Source: Neurospora tetraspora
Taxonomy: Eukaryota; Ascomycota; Sordariomycetes; Sordariales; Sordariaceae
NCBI RefSeq assembly: GCF_033439725.1
Contig: NW_026944384.1
Span: forward strand, 5,766,001-5,830,000
Reading direction: 5' to 3'
Length of the DNA: 64,000 bases
The notes beneath the pieces were generated by a model. The model saw only the letters and a program-made list of their open reading frames with translations, made no database searches and had not been told where the DNA came from. Shown piece by piece: positions 53,089 through 63,708 of the stretch (positions are counted from its first letter, which is position 1; every line of letters begins with the position of its first letter). Position numbers and translations under genes: made by a program.

Positions 53089-54822
53089 ATGGCTGACCAG
53101 GAGTTCTACCATGAGAGTCGCGTCGCCTTACGTGGGGAGCGCCTTCCCAATGACTATGCAAACGGACTCCTCTACTGCGCCATCTACGGCATACGACACA
53201 ACGAAGCACTTGCCAAGTCTCAAGAAGTGGTGAAGCTCTGCAAGAAGCTTCCCGATAGCAACTTTGCTCGGGCACGTAATGCCCGGCTCATCATGAGCAA
53301 CCAGATCCCGAAAATGGCAACGGACGACGCCAAACCCTACTGTTTCTGGCACCCGGACGTCCCCAGCGAGAACACGCTCCGACAGTTGGCAAAACGCTAT
53401 CCCGAGATGGCATACCTCGTCGGTCGGGCATGTGCCGTGGCAGGATATGAGGGGTTGTACCATGAGCTTAGTCTCCTCCCCGAGGTGTCGATCGCCGAAG
53501 AGGCTAGGGAATCGGATAAACCAGGGTCCAAGGCCATCTTCGAGTACATCATGAAGCAGCCAGTCTGCTACGCCGTCCTGGACGACTACACCCGGTCCGT
53601 CAACCACCAAAACCCTCGGTGTCCGGCCTTTATGAACGGCGACACGGCCGTCCGATCAACACTGGATGTGACGGTAAACCCGGAGGATCACCGTTATAGG
53701 ACCATCAACTACAACCCTTACTATGATTCCTGTCCCTTCGACATCGCCGAAGACGACCACATCGGCCTCGTGACGACACACATCTATGCAGGGCAGGACA
53801 CGCTGCCCCCGCAACACGTCGAGCTGCTTTACTCGCCTCTGCCGTTGCATCTGCCCACCATGATGAAGGACCCGCTGATAATCATGGCCGCGTATGAAGG
53901 CAACCTGGACCGCTATCTCCGCTTGCGTCGGCCGCGCATGGTCATGGGCGAGCACGGCGCCGTTCTGCGCGGGATATACCACAACACCACCTTTGCCAAG
54001 TGGTGGTCGCTTCAGCCACGGGATGGGGAAAGCTCGGGAGATATCCGAGCCGCCACCCTCGCGCGCTTCATCATGGTCAACGACCTGTCGCACATCACCG
54101 AGACTGATCCCGATCCCGAAGCTGACTTCGACGAGATTCCCGGCATGATCTGGTGGCCGCTCGTTCCCGCCAAAGAAACGCTGGCGGCCCTTGCCAAACG
54201 CCGGCCGGACATGCACCTCCAGGTAGCCATGGCGTGCATCGCGGGGAACTACAAGGAGCTGTGGGACAAGCTGGCGCCGAAGCCGTGCAAGCAGCTGTGG
54301 GACATGGCTACTCTTAAATGCGATTCCAGCGTCCGGAACCACTTCGTCGACTACCTCGAGCGTCGCACTTCCGAGCTAGGACTTGTAGCAAGTGAACGCT
54401 TTGCTGGCGGCAGGGGTGCGATATGCGACTACCCTGCGCACGACTGGTGCTGGAATGCGGCGAGGGTCATCAAGGAACCCTATGACGACTTGGCGTACAA
54501 CCCTCTGTGCTACTTGCCTAGGCATCTGGCCATAAAGGAGCCGAACGATCAGCTTGATCAGGAGAATATTTATGGAGCGGTCGAGCAGATGTATTTGGGT
54601 GACTGGGAACTGTACATTGCTTCGACGGATGAGATGAGGGCCAAGATACCGGAGGGTGAGGATTGCTTGAAGTTGTATGATGATGTTGATTATAAACAGG
54701 GGTTCCCCAGGTGGAAGCCGTCAACCAGGGACACGGAAACGAATTCCCTATCTTCGAAAGAAGCGGATGACGACGACGTGGAAGCAAGCAGCCAGGATAA
54801 CGACGGGAACACCACGGACTGA
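53089..54822 (+). CDS. Hypothetical protein, 577 aa, intronless
   Basis: One open frame from ATG 53089 (CAAATGGC context) to TGA 54822. I do not recognise the family. Two related halves seem present: CFWHPDVPSENTLRQLAKRY followed by MAYLVGRACAVAGYEGLYHE near residues 80-125, and MIWWPLVPAKETLAALAKRR followed by MHLQVAMACIAGNYKELWDK near 355-395. An internal duplication of a helical, ankyrin- or HEAT-like unit is therefore likely (a further DPLIIMAAYEGNLDRYLRLR near 262-283 looks like one ankyrin-type helix pair). The C-terminus is acidic and disordered (EADDDDVEASSQDNDG). No signal peptide or membrane span. It follows the secreted cluster in the same direction; a protective partner role is only a guess. 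Confidence 0.8.
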   Translation: MADQEFYHESRVALRGERLPNDYANGLLYCAIYGIRHNEALAKSQEVVKLCKKLPDSNFARARNARLIMSNQIPKMATDDAKPYCFWHPDVPSENTLRQLAKRYPEMAYLVGRACAVAGYEGLYHELSLLPEVSIAEEARESDKPGSKAIFEYIMKQPVCYAVLDDYTRSVNHQNPRCPAFMNGDTAVRSTLDVTVNPEDHRYRTINYNPYYDSCPFDIAEDDHIGLVTTHIYAGQDTLPPQHVELLYSPLPLHLPTMMKDPLIIMAAYEGNLDRYLRLRRPRMVMGEHGAVLRGIYHNTTFAKWWSLQPRDGESSGDIRAATLARFIMVNDLSHITETDPDPEADFDEIPGMIWWPLVPAKETLAALAKRRPDMHLQVAMACIAGNYKELWDKLAPKPCKQLWDMATLKCDSSVRNHFVDYLERRTSELGLVASERFAGGRGAICDYPAHDWCWNAARVIKEPYDDLAYNPLCYLPRHLAIKEPNDQLDQENIYGAVEQMYLGDWELYIASTDEMRAKIPEGEDCLKLYDDVDYKQGFPRWKPSTRDTETNSLSSKEADDDDVEASSQDNDGNTTD

Positions 54823-55136
54823 TCATGATCCGATCTAATCCAAGACAAAGACTTGACTCTGTGCCGGCTAAAATGCATGGTCCTGATAAAGAAAGAACGC
54901 ACCTTTACTCCGATGCTCTCGCCACCCTCTCTTCTCTTCTTCATGATCTGATCCAAATGAGAAATCGTAAATTCGTCCACGACTGGCTGTACCAGACTGG
55001 ACTCCTTCAAAACGGCCAATCCATAACCGTCCTCTCCTCATTCCTCTTGGTCACCTGCACCTCATCACCCACGCTAATCCATAACATTCGAAGAAAAGCT
55101 AATAAGGTACCTACCTGTACTCTAGCTGCAGAGTCA

Positions 55137-55271
55137 AGCAGTTACCTCACCTGGGTGAGGCTTGCGGCCGTAAACAGCACGCGCCTTGAAGAAAGCGTGG
55201 ATGTTGGGATCGTTCATCTCTTTGCGAAGATGCTTGGCGTAGACGGCGGTTTGCTCCGGTGAGAACATTCA
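55137..55271 (-). pseudogene. Tail fragment of the 41.25-42.05 kb gene family
   Basis: The minus strand reads TAVYAKHLRKEMNDPNIHAF and FKARAVYGRKPHPGEVTA, close to HLRKELDDPNIHAYFKAS and VYGPKPQPGEV at 41940-42045. Only about 45 residues are left, with no start or upstream exon. Confidence 0.65.
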
Positions 55272-55336
55272 CCGATGGAATGAACATCGTTTTGAATCAG
55301 TCGTTCTCCATCTAGGGCTAATTCTCATTCAAGTAG

Positions 55337-55456
55337 GATTTATCCCCAGGCTGTACTGGCCAATTACGTGGTTTGCTAGGTGTGCTAACCATGTTGAGGC
55401 ATTAGTCTGAAGGCCCTTCTCAAGATATAATTGGCCGTACAGCGCGGGGATAAATC
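55337..55456. repeat. 120-bp element with 30-bp terminal inverted repeats
   Basis: GATTTATCCCCAGGCTGTAC..TGGCCAATTAC at the left pairs with ATAATTGGCCGTACAGCGCG..GGATAAATC at the right, about 25 of 30 positions. The 60-base middle is unrelated. It looks like a tiny MITE or a stable hairpin; no target-site duplication is evident. Confidence 0.7.
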
Positions 55457-56459
55457 GTTTCGATGGAAACGTGCGGTAGCTCATAACGGAGTGGGGCTGC
55501 GGCTGTGTCTTGGGCGCTTAACGACGGCAAGTCATAGGGCCTGGTTTTGATGCCTAATACACCTTGGAACGCACGTTTTGCTCTCTCCTTTCTCATCTAG
55601 GAACGCATCTTGCACGTTGAGCCAATTGTTGGACTGCGGCGGTGCTGAAAAGTGCCCGATTTCCAAAGGGCTGAAACGCGGATGCTTCCCATTTGACCAG
55701 TCGTTGACGCCATGTCGAACCGATGTATTACCAACGAACGGCTCTGCCACAACGCCCATCCGCATCGAGCTGTGCGCTTAGCTTTCAGCCACCAGTGGAC
55801 AACCAGAACTGCACTGGTTTCTGACAGGAGGGGAAGAGCGAAATGATGTCGGTGGGCCCTCGACGTTGGTACTAAACAGAGAGGAAGCGAGGAGACAAGG
55901 CAGACAAAGTTCTCAAGTTGTTGGGGCCGTTGACTGTTGCGCTGATTGCGGCGGCGTCGGTGAAGGCGGCTGTGTATGCGACGCTGGGGATGAATCTGGC
56001 GTCGGTGATGGTGGAGTATCTTTGCATCGAGACGGTGTTTGGGAGTCTGGTCTGGTGTAATTGTTTACCCTAACTGGTTGCTATTACACTGGGAACGATG
56101 ATCCGGAAGGACGCTAGTGACAATGGAAAAGAGATCAAGATAGGGGAATGACGCCTAATGGATTGCACACCCTCTAGCGGCGGAAAGGTGGAGGGATCTT
56201 CGTAGCGCCGCACCTGACATCAAGCCTGATATTAGCGTGCCACATCAACGTTTCGTCTTTCAAGGATCAAATGCAGCTTTGATGCTTCAATGGAGGACAT
56301 GCCAAAAAGGCAACCAGAGGGCTCACTTCGGGTAGCGTTTGTTTTGATATCAAGGCTTCCAGCCTCGATTCGAGCCAAGCCCCATGTAAGTATGCCAGGG
56401 GGCGGGGGTGCTGATACGGGCCCCCACACAGGCTTAAAGCCATCCCACCCTAGCTGCCG

Positions 56460-56821
56460 TGTTACGAACTATAAGCGAAGGACACGGGCCAACCAAGCCA
56501 CTAGTACACAACAGCCACGTAAAGGCTGGACAGTGTAACCATGACAGGGAAAGAAGGCTTATAAGCAGGCCCAGGCTCACGAAGATGAACCAGCTCGTAG
56601 TCAACGAGCCGGACAATTGTAATTAGATGCGTGAAAGTATAAAGGGCCGACTGGAGAACTCAGATTGTCAGATAGTTCGATAGTAGTCAATTGATCATTA
56701 TCACCGAGACACGTATAACGCCACCATACTTGTTGTGAACCTTTTGGCTTCACCGGACGACTCTGGTAGTTTATTACCTTCAGCTATCTCATTTAGGCAG
56801 ATCAGACTGCCGTTCGTCACA
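56460..56821 (+). mobile_element. Solo LTR, family B, complete, with perfect target-site duplication
   Basis: 362 bp from TGTTACGAAC to GTTCGTCACA with TGCCG directly repeated on both sides (56455-56459 and 56822-56826). A TATAAAGGG signal is near 56639. It shares its 3' two-thirds with 38206-38577, and its outermost bases with LTR family A. Fossil; no internal region. Confidence 0.92.
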
Positions 56822-56963
56822 TGCCGGCTTCTGATCCTAGAGCTGTGGTTACCTTGTCGCTCTCAACGCCGCCGTCACCTTGTTTCGCAGCCCTGGCATG
56901 CAGCTCTCTCAACCAATCGATTCGTCTACAAAGGTGTTGGCGGCTGCGCCGGTAGTGTGTTGC
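56822..56963. repeat. Two short blocks shared with 31930-32030, in changed order
   Basis: GATCCTAGAGCTGTGGTT..CTTGTCG..AACGCCGCC (56831-56873) and CGTCTACAAAGGTGTTGGCG..CTGCGCCGG (56922-56957) match two blocks at 31990-32030 and 31932-31960. Minus-strand frames across them (SIGWLRELHARAAKQGDGG) suggest remains of one unknown gene in both places. Confidence 0.55.
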
Positions 56964-57156
56964 AAGCCAACTTCCATGGTTATGATATGCCAGGATGGAA
57001 GTGAAGAGGTAGGCTAATGCAGGCAGATGAAGGAGGTAAGTTAAGGCAAGTACATGAAGGAGGTCCATCGTGATCAGTTTGTCGTAGTGGATCACCAAAA
57101 CCGTGACCCAACAAGACAAGAGCGAGAGATTCCCTTGCCACGCTCTCATCTGCATA

Positions 57157-57382
57157 CACATAACTAGACCGAGGAGTACTAGGAACCAATCAGGAATGGT
57201 CTTCTGACCGAGTGAAGATCTAGCCGCAATGTCAGGACAGTCAACTGTTCTCGTAATCCGCCCAATTGTATTCATCTTTTTAGCACCGCCTCCCCACTTA
57301 CCGTCTTGCCTCCGTCCGAACGATATGGATATGGGAGCTGGTGGTTCAGTTTTTTGACCCTACCACGTGATTAAAAGACCCG
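57157..57382 (-). repeat. Dispersed repeat, copy 2 (inverted copy of 19213-19460)
   Basis: Runs from CACATAACTAGACCGAGGAG to CCACGTGATTAAAAGACCCG. Nearly identical to the reverse complement of the copy at 19.2 kb, but lacks about 25 bases present there. No coding content recognised. Confidence 0.75.
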
Positions 57383-57873
57383 TTTCCTGTCCTTCCCGCT
57401 CCCATAGACAAGCCGACATATCGGAAGATTATCTATGGGAGTAGTTTTTGACAGGGGTTTGGATGATTCAGCCAAAAACGCCGCCGCCGTTTCTAGAACC
57501 GTTTTCATTGCCTTCGCCATCGAGTGTACCGTTCCACTTACGCCAGCCCAGCTGAGTGGGCTAGGCATACACTACACAAGGTACTTACCCTTGCTATTTA
57601 CCCCTAATACCAGAGAAGATGTGGTGATCGATGTCTATCGAATTAGTGGAGGTTCTGAGGACCGAAACTGGCTGGCAAAAGTGTAGGCGGCACTAAGAGA
57701 GCGGTCTGCAGTAGGGCATGTGAGTACCACGTGCCACATTATATGATATAGAAAAATGGAGAGGAGATTAGAGAACAAGTCTAGCCAAATATTCAAAGAT
57801 GAGCGACCCGAGCACAGTCTTTTCTTCAGGCCTGATCCAAGCCGTGCTTAAGTCCCGCGACGTCCGATAGTCC
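57383..57873. other. Intergenic region downstream of cyanide hydratase
   Basis: A + ORF at 57435-57686 (MGVVFDRGLDDSAKNAAA, 83 codons) has an ATG but no recognised content. The right end should be the 3' UTR of the minus-strand gene. Confidence 0.45.
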
Positions 57874-59138
57874 TCACTTCTTCCCGTCCTTGCCGTTTTC
57901 GAGCGGCGTGTTCAACCCCAAGCGCTCCCGCGTCGAGTATTCCGCAATGCCTCCCTTGGGGTCTGTCTCGGTGACAAGCTCCTTACGGCGGGTGTCAACT
58001 AGAAGACGAATCAGATCCGGCCGCATATAGTGTCCAGCAAAGTCGGCCAGCACTTTCGTCAAGTGGCATTCGTTGAGGTCAATCTGTAGTAAATTGTCTT
58101 GTTAGTATTTTTTTCCTTTCAGATAGACAAACATCCCAATAGAATAAAGTGTGCCACAAACGTACATCGACAAACAACAATCCGTCAAAGTCCTTGTCCG
58201 GCTTGACGACAAGAGCTCCGTCCGGGTTGTAGATGCGCGCATGGCCGTTATACGTCGACGGGTCCGTCTCGGGCTCGACACCCTCGGGCGTGTTTTTCTT
58301 CAGGCCCTCTTTGCTCAGCCGCTGGAAGGGTGCCAGCGTCCACGTCCCCGTCTCGATCGCATAGGCAGGCGTCACGAGATCGGACGCCGCGTCGGCCACG
58401 TTGGTCGCCGGGTCGGGGTACTGTAGGGTTTCCTTGCCGGGATAGACAGGCCACGCGGCGATGTGGATCTGCTCGCCCATCGAGACGTTGAGCGACTTGA
58501 GGAACGGGTTCATGTTCTCCCAGCAGTTGAGCTGACCGAGCCGGCCCAGCTCGGTCGGCGTGACCGAGATGAACGTGTCGCCCGTGCCGTCTCCGTAGAC
58601 GAGCTTCTCGACATGGGTGGGCTTGATCTTGCGACGGAGGTTGATGACGTCGCCAGTGGGATCGATGAGAGCTTGCGCTAGGTAAAGTGTGGCGTGGTCG
58701 ATTTCCGAGAAGCCGAGCGACACATAACTGCCCAGGTGAAAGTGTTGTGTGAGCTTCATAACGGATCATCATCGAGGTTGGGGCCGGTGACCGGATACAT
58801 ACATTTGGTTGTCCCTAGCAGCCCTTCTAATACGCCGAAACTCCTCCGAGTCGACGGCCATCGAATTCTCGCGGTATTTCTTCAGCATAGGCAACGACTG
58901 CTGGTAGTTGACCTTCCACATCCAGTATGGATAGCCCGGGATCCATACTTCGGGAAAGGCAACGAGCTTACAGCCGGCCTGACCTGCTTCGTTAATGAAG
59001 TCGATCGTCTTTCGAACGCCTCCCTCGAGATCGAACCAGCACGGCTCAGAGGTGACCTATTTTGGCGTCAGATAGATAGTCGACTGAGGCATTCTTTCTT
59101 TGACATACCGCTGCGGCCTTGTACTTGGTAAGGACCAT
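57874..59138 (-). CDS. cht: Cyanide hydratase (nitrilase superfamily)
   Basis: Converts HCN to formamide, a detoxification step that protects fungi from cyanogenic plants or other cyanide sources; a cytosolic enzyme forming spiral filaments in this family. Exons 59109-59138, 58803-59056, 58166-58727 and 57874-58083, all in phase, give 351 residues, the usual size. Nitrilase Glu-Lys-Cys triad: E46 in [13 protein letters not shown]128 in [14 protein letters not shown]163 in [12 protein letters not shown]. The start [11 protein letters not shown] and the long match to known hydratases ([20 protein letters not shown]) separate it from general nitrilases. The fungal-type C-terminus [19 protein letters not shown] is present. 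Exon 1 encodes 10 residues only. Frame intact. Cyanide induction is typical of the family; no site for it is visible here. Confidence 0.95.
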
Positions 59139-61030
59139 GTTGGAGGATTGACGGAGGAGTTGTATTGGCGAGATGGATGTTAGTGAGTGAGGACTTGATG
59201 ATGTGTGACCGATGATGATTGAACCTCTTGCGGAAATGCGCCGCCTTATATACCTGGTGCTGCCCTCATTCGATACACGGCTGCAAATAGATATCATCCA
59301 TCGGCTCTACCGGTAGATGACGTCGTGGTGATCTGATACCTCGCGCAATTCTAGCTGCTTCGGAATGTTCAGAGCCCGTCTAGACATAACCCCAGTGCTC
59401 CGGAAGTACCCGAGCTGTGGATGAGGCCCAAAAACGCTGAGAGCTGGGAGCTACGGCCTGGCATGGCATCTCCGGAAAGCAACTGCACTTGGCATACCGG
59501 CAGAGTCAGCAATACTATAGTATTCCCGACTTCGGCCGACCGCTCGGATTCTCGCCTTCACCTGGTTGCTTGTAGGTGGCGATTGTCCGACTACGGCTAC
59601 CGGGTTCTACCCGGCATTTGAAATGCTCCCCGGCCCTCCCCCCGGCCCCGCACCGGCCCCACACCGGCAGGCTCCGAGCGCCCCAGCCTGCACAATCTGC
59701 CTTTTACGAGCCCTGCAAACCCGCCTTTTAGTATCACCGTTGCATTAACCCGATGGTATTGACGGTTGCTGCCCGTTGGACACAGCAGGAAGGTTATGTC
59801 GGTGCAGACCCGGGGTGTAGTGAAAGAATACATTTGGATACGTACTAAATCCTAGACTACCAAACAGCATAGTAGTAGAGCGGGATTAACCGGAAGCCTA
59901 ATTTGGAAATATTCAGTAAAACATATAGGCCCAGGCCTAGGCCCAACTTTCCTCTATGGACAGCCATGTTCCGCTCCCTAGAACTCCCGAATGTAAGGGT
60001 GCAGCAGAACGGAATGCAGGTGCTGGTCTTATTAGTTGCTTGACCATAACTTTCCCCAACATGAAGCGCCCAAAAGACACCATGGTCACTCGCGTCCAAA
60101 AGGTTGAAGAATCATGATGAGCGGTTCTCAAAGCTCCTGGACGCTCCTTCATTGATCGCATTTCTTTCTATCAGTTATGGTAAGACCAAGTTCGGTATCT
60201 GCTAACATTTTCTTTTGCAGTGACAGACGACTACCGGAAGGCATCACGGGTGCACATACGTTTGCTTTGTCCTTGAACGGCAACACCACAAAATCCATGT
60301 CCGAGATAAATGATCCGAGAAGTCTACCAACATCATTATCGTACAAGGTGCCAAGGCCCATATCAACTGCCGTCAATCGCTACGGTGACCCCGGACAGGA
60401 GACAACACCATGCCCCACAGATTCCAGAGGCAGTTGTGTAAGTGTTGGACTTGGACGACGGAAATGTTGCTTCATTCTGTAGTAGTAACGAAGGAGAAAA
60501 GGAAACGGAAAACCAGGGGAGCCTAAATACCCAGGACGGGAGTGCTAGTGAACTGAATGCCCCTGGAAGCACAGTGAATGGGGACGCGGACACTCCTCAA
60601 TGACGAATCCAGGACGAAACCAGAAGATACCATTACCCTGGTATGGGTGATGGTGCCCGGATTGAGGGAGGCGGTTAAGGTGTTGAAGGGTTCCACGCAT
60701 TGCTGTTCCAGCGTCCATTGCCCACTACCCAGCCGACACTCGATTCCAATGATGTTATAGAAACCTCTTTCGGTATTAGTTTTTGTATTAAGTCAGAGGA
60801 GAGGGGCGTAGATGTACTCATAAGGCATTTGGGCATAGACACGAGAATGACTAGATTTATAGGAAACTTGCAAACATGAACTTAAAAGACCAAATTACAT
60901 CGGATCGTATACGCTCCCCTTCCTGCTACCAGACATTCGCAAGGAATACAAAGTTGCTCCAAGACATCTGCCACTCGTCCTCGTCACCAGACCTGCTTTC
61001 AGACAGTTTCTCCCTGCGGAGCACGGGCTG
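59139..61030. other. Intergenic region
   Basis: 1.9 kb. The left 150 bases should be the cyanide hydratase promoter. Minus-strand frames at 60149-60376 (MGLGTLYDNDVGRLLGSFIS, FVVLPFKDKANVCAPVMPSG) look gene-like but are short and have no partner exons I can join; perhaps a relic. Nothing else seen. Confidence 0.45.
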
Positions 61031-63708
61031 CTACATAGTAGCGCCATACTTGCGAAGAAGGTTTTCTATATCCTTACGACCTGTCGATATTGCGGCCTGC
61101 AACGCGCCACCGTACTGTCCGCCTTGCGCGTTGACATCGGCGCCATAATCGAGAAGCAACTTTGTAGCATCTCTTGGGTCAGCCATCGTCCACAGGGAGG
61201 GTGCAGACGCAGCAGCCTGTAGCGCGGTACCGTATTTCCCGCCTTGGGCGTTGACGTCGGCCCCATGCTCGAGAAGAATTATTGCAATCTCCTTATTGCC
61301 TTCTACCATAGCCGCCTGCAGCGCAGTACCATATTTCCCACACTTTATGTTAACTTTGGCGCCATGCGCGAGAAGCAGAGCTACGAGCGATTTAGTCGCT
61401 GTCGCAGCTGCCTGGAGTGCGGTGCCATATATCCCGCCCTGCGCGTTAACATCTGCGCCGTACTTGAGAAGAAGCTCTACAATCTCCTCCTGGCGGTATA
61501 TTGCTGCTGCTTGTAGCGCGGTTCCGTATAGTCCGCCTTGTGCATTAACATCGGCGCCGTGCTGGAGAAGAACTGATACAGTCATAATATCAGCAAAGCC
61601 AGTGGCATCAATCGAATCCAAGGCTTGGTGTAGCGCCGTGCCCCAGCGTTTGTTTTGCGCATTAACATCTGCGCCGTACTCAACAAGAACTCGTATGACG
61701 TCTTTGTGTCTCTGCCATGTAGCCCGGTGCAATGCGGTAAATCCCCCGTACCAGCCATTAGGATCAGTACCGTGATCGAGAAGAAGCTTTACAGTCTTCG
61801 TAGAGCCTTTAGCCGCAGCCGGCTGTAATACATAACCGCGACGTCCCCGTCGCGCATTCATCTCGGTGTCGCTTCTAAGAAGCGCTCTCGCGAGATTATC
61901 GTATCTATGAGCTGCGAACCTGTATAACAGGCTGCCATTTTTGCTCAATAGAGGTCCACTTTCCGTTTCGCGCTCAGCTACCCACGCGAAGCTGGAATCA
62001 CGGCGCCATATACATTCATGCGCCAAGCGGGAACCATGGCCTTCTTGGATCTGCCTTAAAACTCTGCTTGGGAGACGTTTGCTGCTTCCGCTTTCTCAGC
62101 GTGATCGAGAAAGTACATAGATGCGTACTCCAAAAAGGGGTAGTGACTTGAATGAAGCTCAACCACAGCCGCATCCATCCTAAGGATGTATGAGATACAG
62201 CAAGTCTTCAAACGGTCATGGCATTGACCAATGGGATTCGACTCAAGCGTAGGGTCTATACTCTGAAGCCGATGATTTCTTATGAGGAAGTCTTTGACAG
62301 ATTCGTGGATGAACTGAACAATACCTCTACCGGTCTGAAAAATACCGGTGTCTTTACGAGCCTCTATGAGCCCTTTTGACGAGTGGATAATTCGCCTCCG
62401 GATATCGTCAGCCGTTAGCCGTGACAAATCCCAAGGTCCTGAGTCTTTTACACCGGTTCCAGCTAACGTTGCATGGTATAGCTCTTCCGCCGTTAAAGGC
62501 CGTACTGCACACAAAACCCATTGCAGCATCAGGATTGTTTCTTGCTTATCGGGGTTGTCTTTGCTGAGTATTGTCAAAAATAGTTGATCAAGGTCCTCTG
62601 GTACCTCGAGTAACTTCCGCTCCATGGCCTCGATCTTGCCCTCGTCATATGCTTTGTTCAGCATGGTAACGACGAGAACGACCCACATAAAGATACCGGA
62701 TGCCTTTTTGAGCACCCCCTTCTCAATATCTGGGTCCGACCCAGTCAGATTATCGTGGACGTATGTAGAGATATCCGCGACATGCCCGTTCGTGGTTTCT
62801 ACCACCAGCTCCCGATATCTTGTCATGGTAATGTGTGGATAATGGCGGCTCGATAGACATATGCTGACATTTACCATATGACGAACGCTGGTAAGACTCA
62901 ATTGTTCGAGGAATTTGACAACGTCTCGAACCTGTGAGTCCCTACATTCGTCCAAGGCATCAACAAGAAGGACGAGTGGTTGCCTCTGGTGAACTTGCAT
63001 CTCGGAGATTAGGAATTCCTTGAGTTCTGGCTCTCGCCACTCCCACTCCTGGTGAATTCGCTTCTTTTGGCGGAAGAGAGGAAGAAAGTGTTGATAAGTT
63101 GACTCCTCCTGGTCCAGAAGCTGGCATACCAAGGAACGTAGCATGCCGAGAGGTGTCTTCTCTAATGATTCGCCTCGAGCGTGGAAGAAATATCCAGCAA
63201 TGGTACGGTCCTTAAGCTCCCGCTGACAGTGTCTCCAGATATGCTTCATCAGCGTCGACTTTCCCGTTCCGGGATGGCCTTTGATCCAAAGCACTCCATT
63301 GTGCCTTGATAAAGTTGTGCAGTTGCGCCATTCTCGAAATTCAGGGGTCCCAATAACCCAATCACCGGTGTTGGGATGGACTTGGACGATATCTTGCCGG
63401 CGAGCGTCTATGCTGGAGAAGCTGAGGGATTGTAGACAATCTGTTGGGGTCAGTCTTTACCAACCGTGGTGAGAATTAAGATCAGACCGACCTTCCTTTT
63501 CACGTTCTAGGGTGTCACGGTGTATATCATGTCCAAAGTAAGAACCTACGGGATATTAGTAAGTGCCCATTGAGTCCATTATCCGACACAAAAACCTGCC
63601 TGGGTAGTAGTTGTAGTTGTATTGCGGCCCGGCCGCGTTGTTGTTATACTGAGACCCCGGGCCGGTGTTGGCGTTGAAGGAGCCTGAACCAGCATTGCAG
63701 AAAGACAT
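61031..63708 (-). pseudogene. NACHT-ankyrin NLR-like protein, one frame break before the ankyrin part
   Basis: The N-terminus (63600-63708) reads MSFCNAGSGSFNANTGPGSQ and a Gly/Asn/Tyr-rich tract, then exon 63492-63545 (GSYFGHDIHRDTLEREKE) and the main exon from 63440 (CLQSLSFSSIDARRQDIV). NACHT: Walker A IKGHPGTGKSTLMKH, Walker B LVLLVDALDEC. The frame stops at TAA 62056-62058 right after NVSQAEF; one base on, the other frame resumes with LRQIQEGHGSRLAHECIW and eight or so ankyrin repeats (GADVNAQGGxYGTALQAA) to 61031. A one-base loss in a T-run would explain this; an assembly error is the alternative. The first intron fits only as GC-AG (donor GCAGGT at 63599). Coding-like sequence continues upstream of 63708, so the true start may lie further 5', possibly outside the window. 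Confidence 0.82.

Larger units (their letters stand above)
54823..56459. other. Intergenic region with relics
   Basis: 1.6 kb. Holds a remnant (55137-55271, minus) of the gene relic seen at 41.25-42.05 kb and a small inverted-repeat element (55337-55456). The rest shows no supported gene. Confidence 0.5.

Noticed and set aside
53656-54342. 228-codon minus ORF
   Set aside because: Antisense to the 577-aa gene; no motif and no splice partners.
60149-60376. Minus ORF with GLGTLYDNDVGRLLGSFI
   Set aside because: Looks protein-like, but is short and isolated; left as a possible relic, not a gene.
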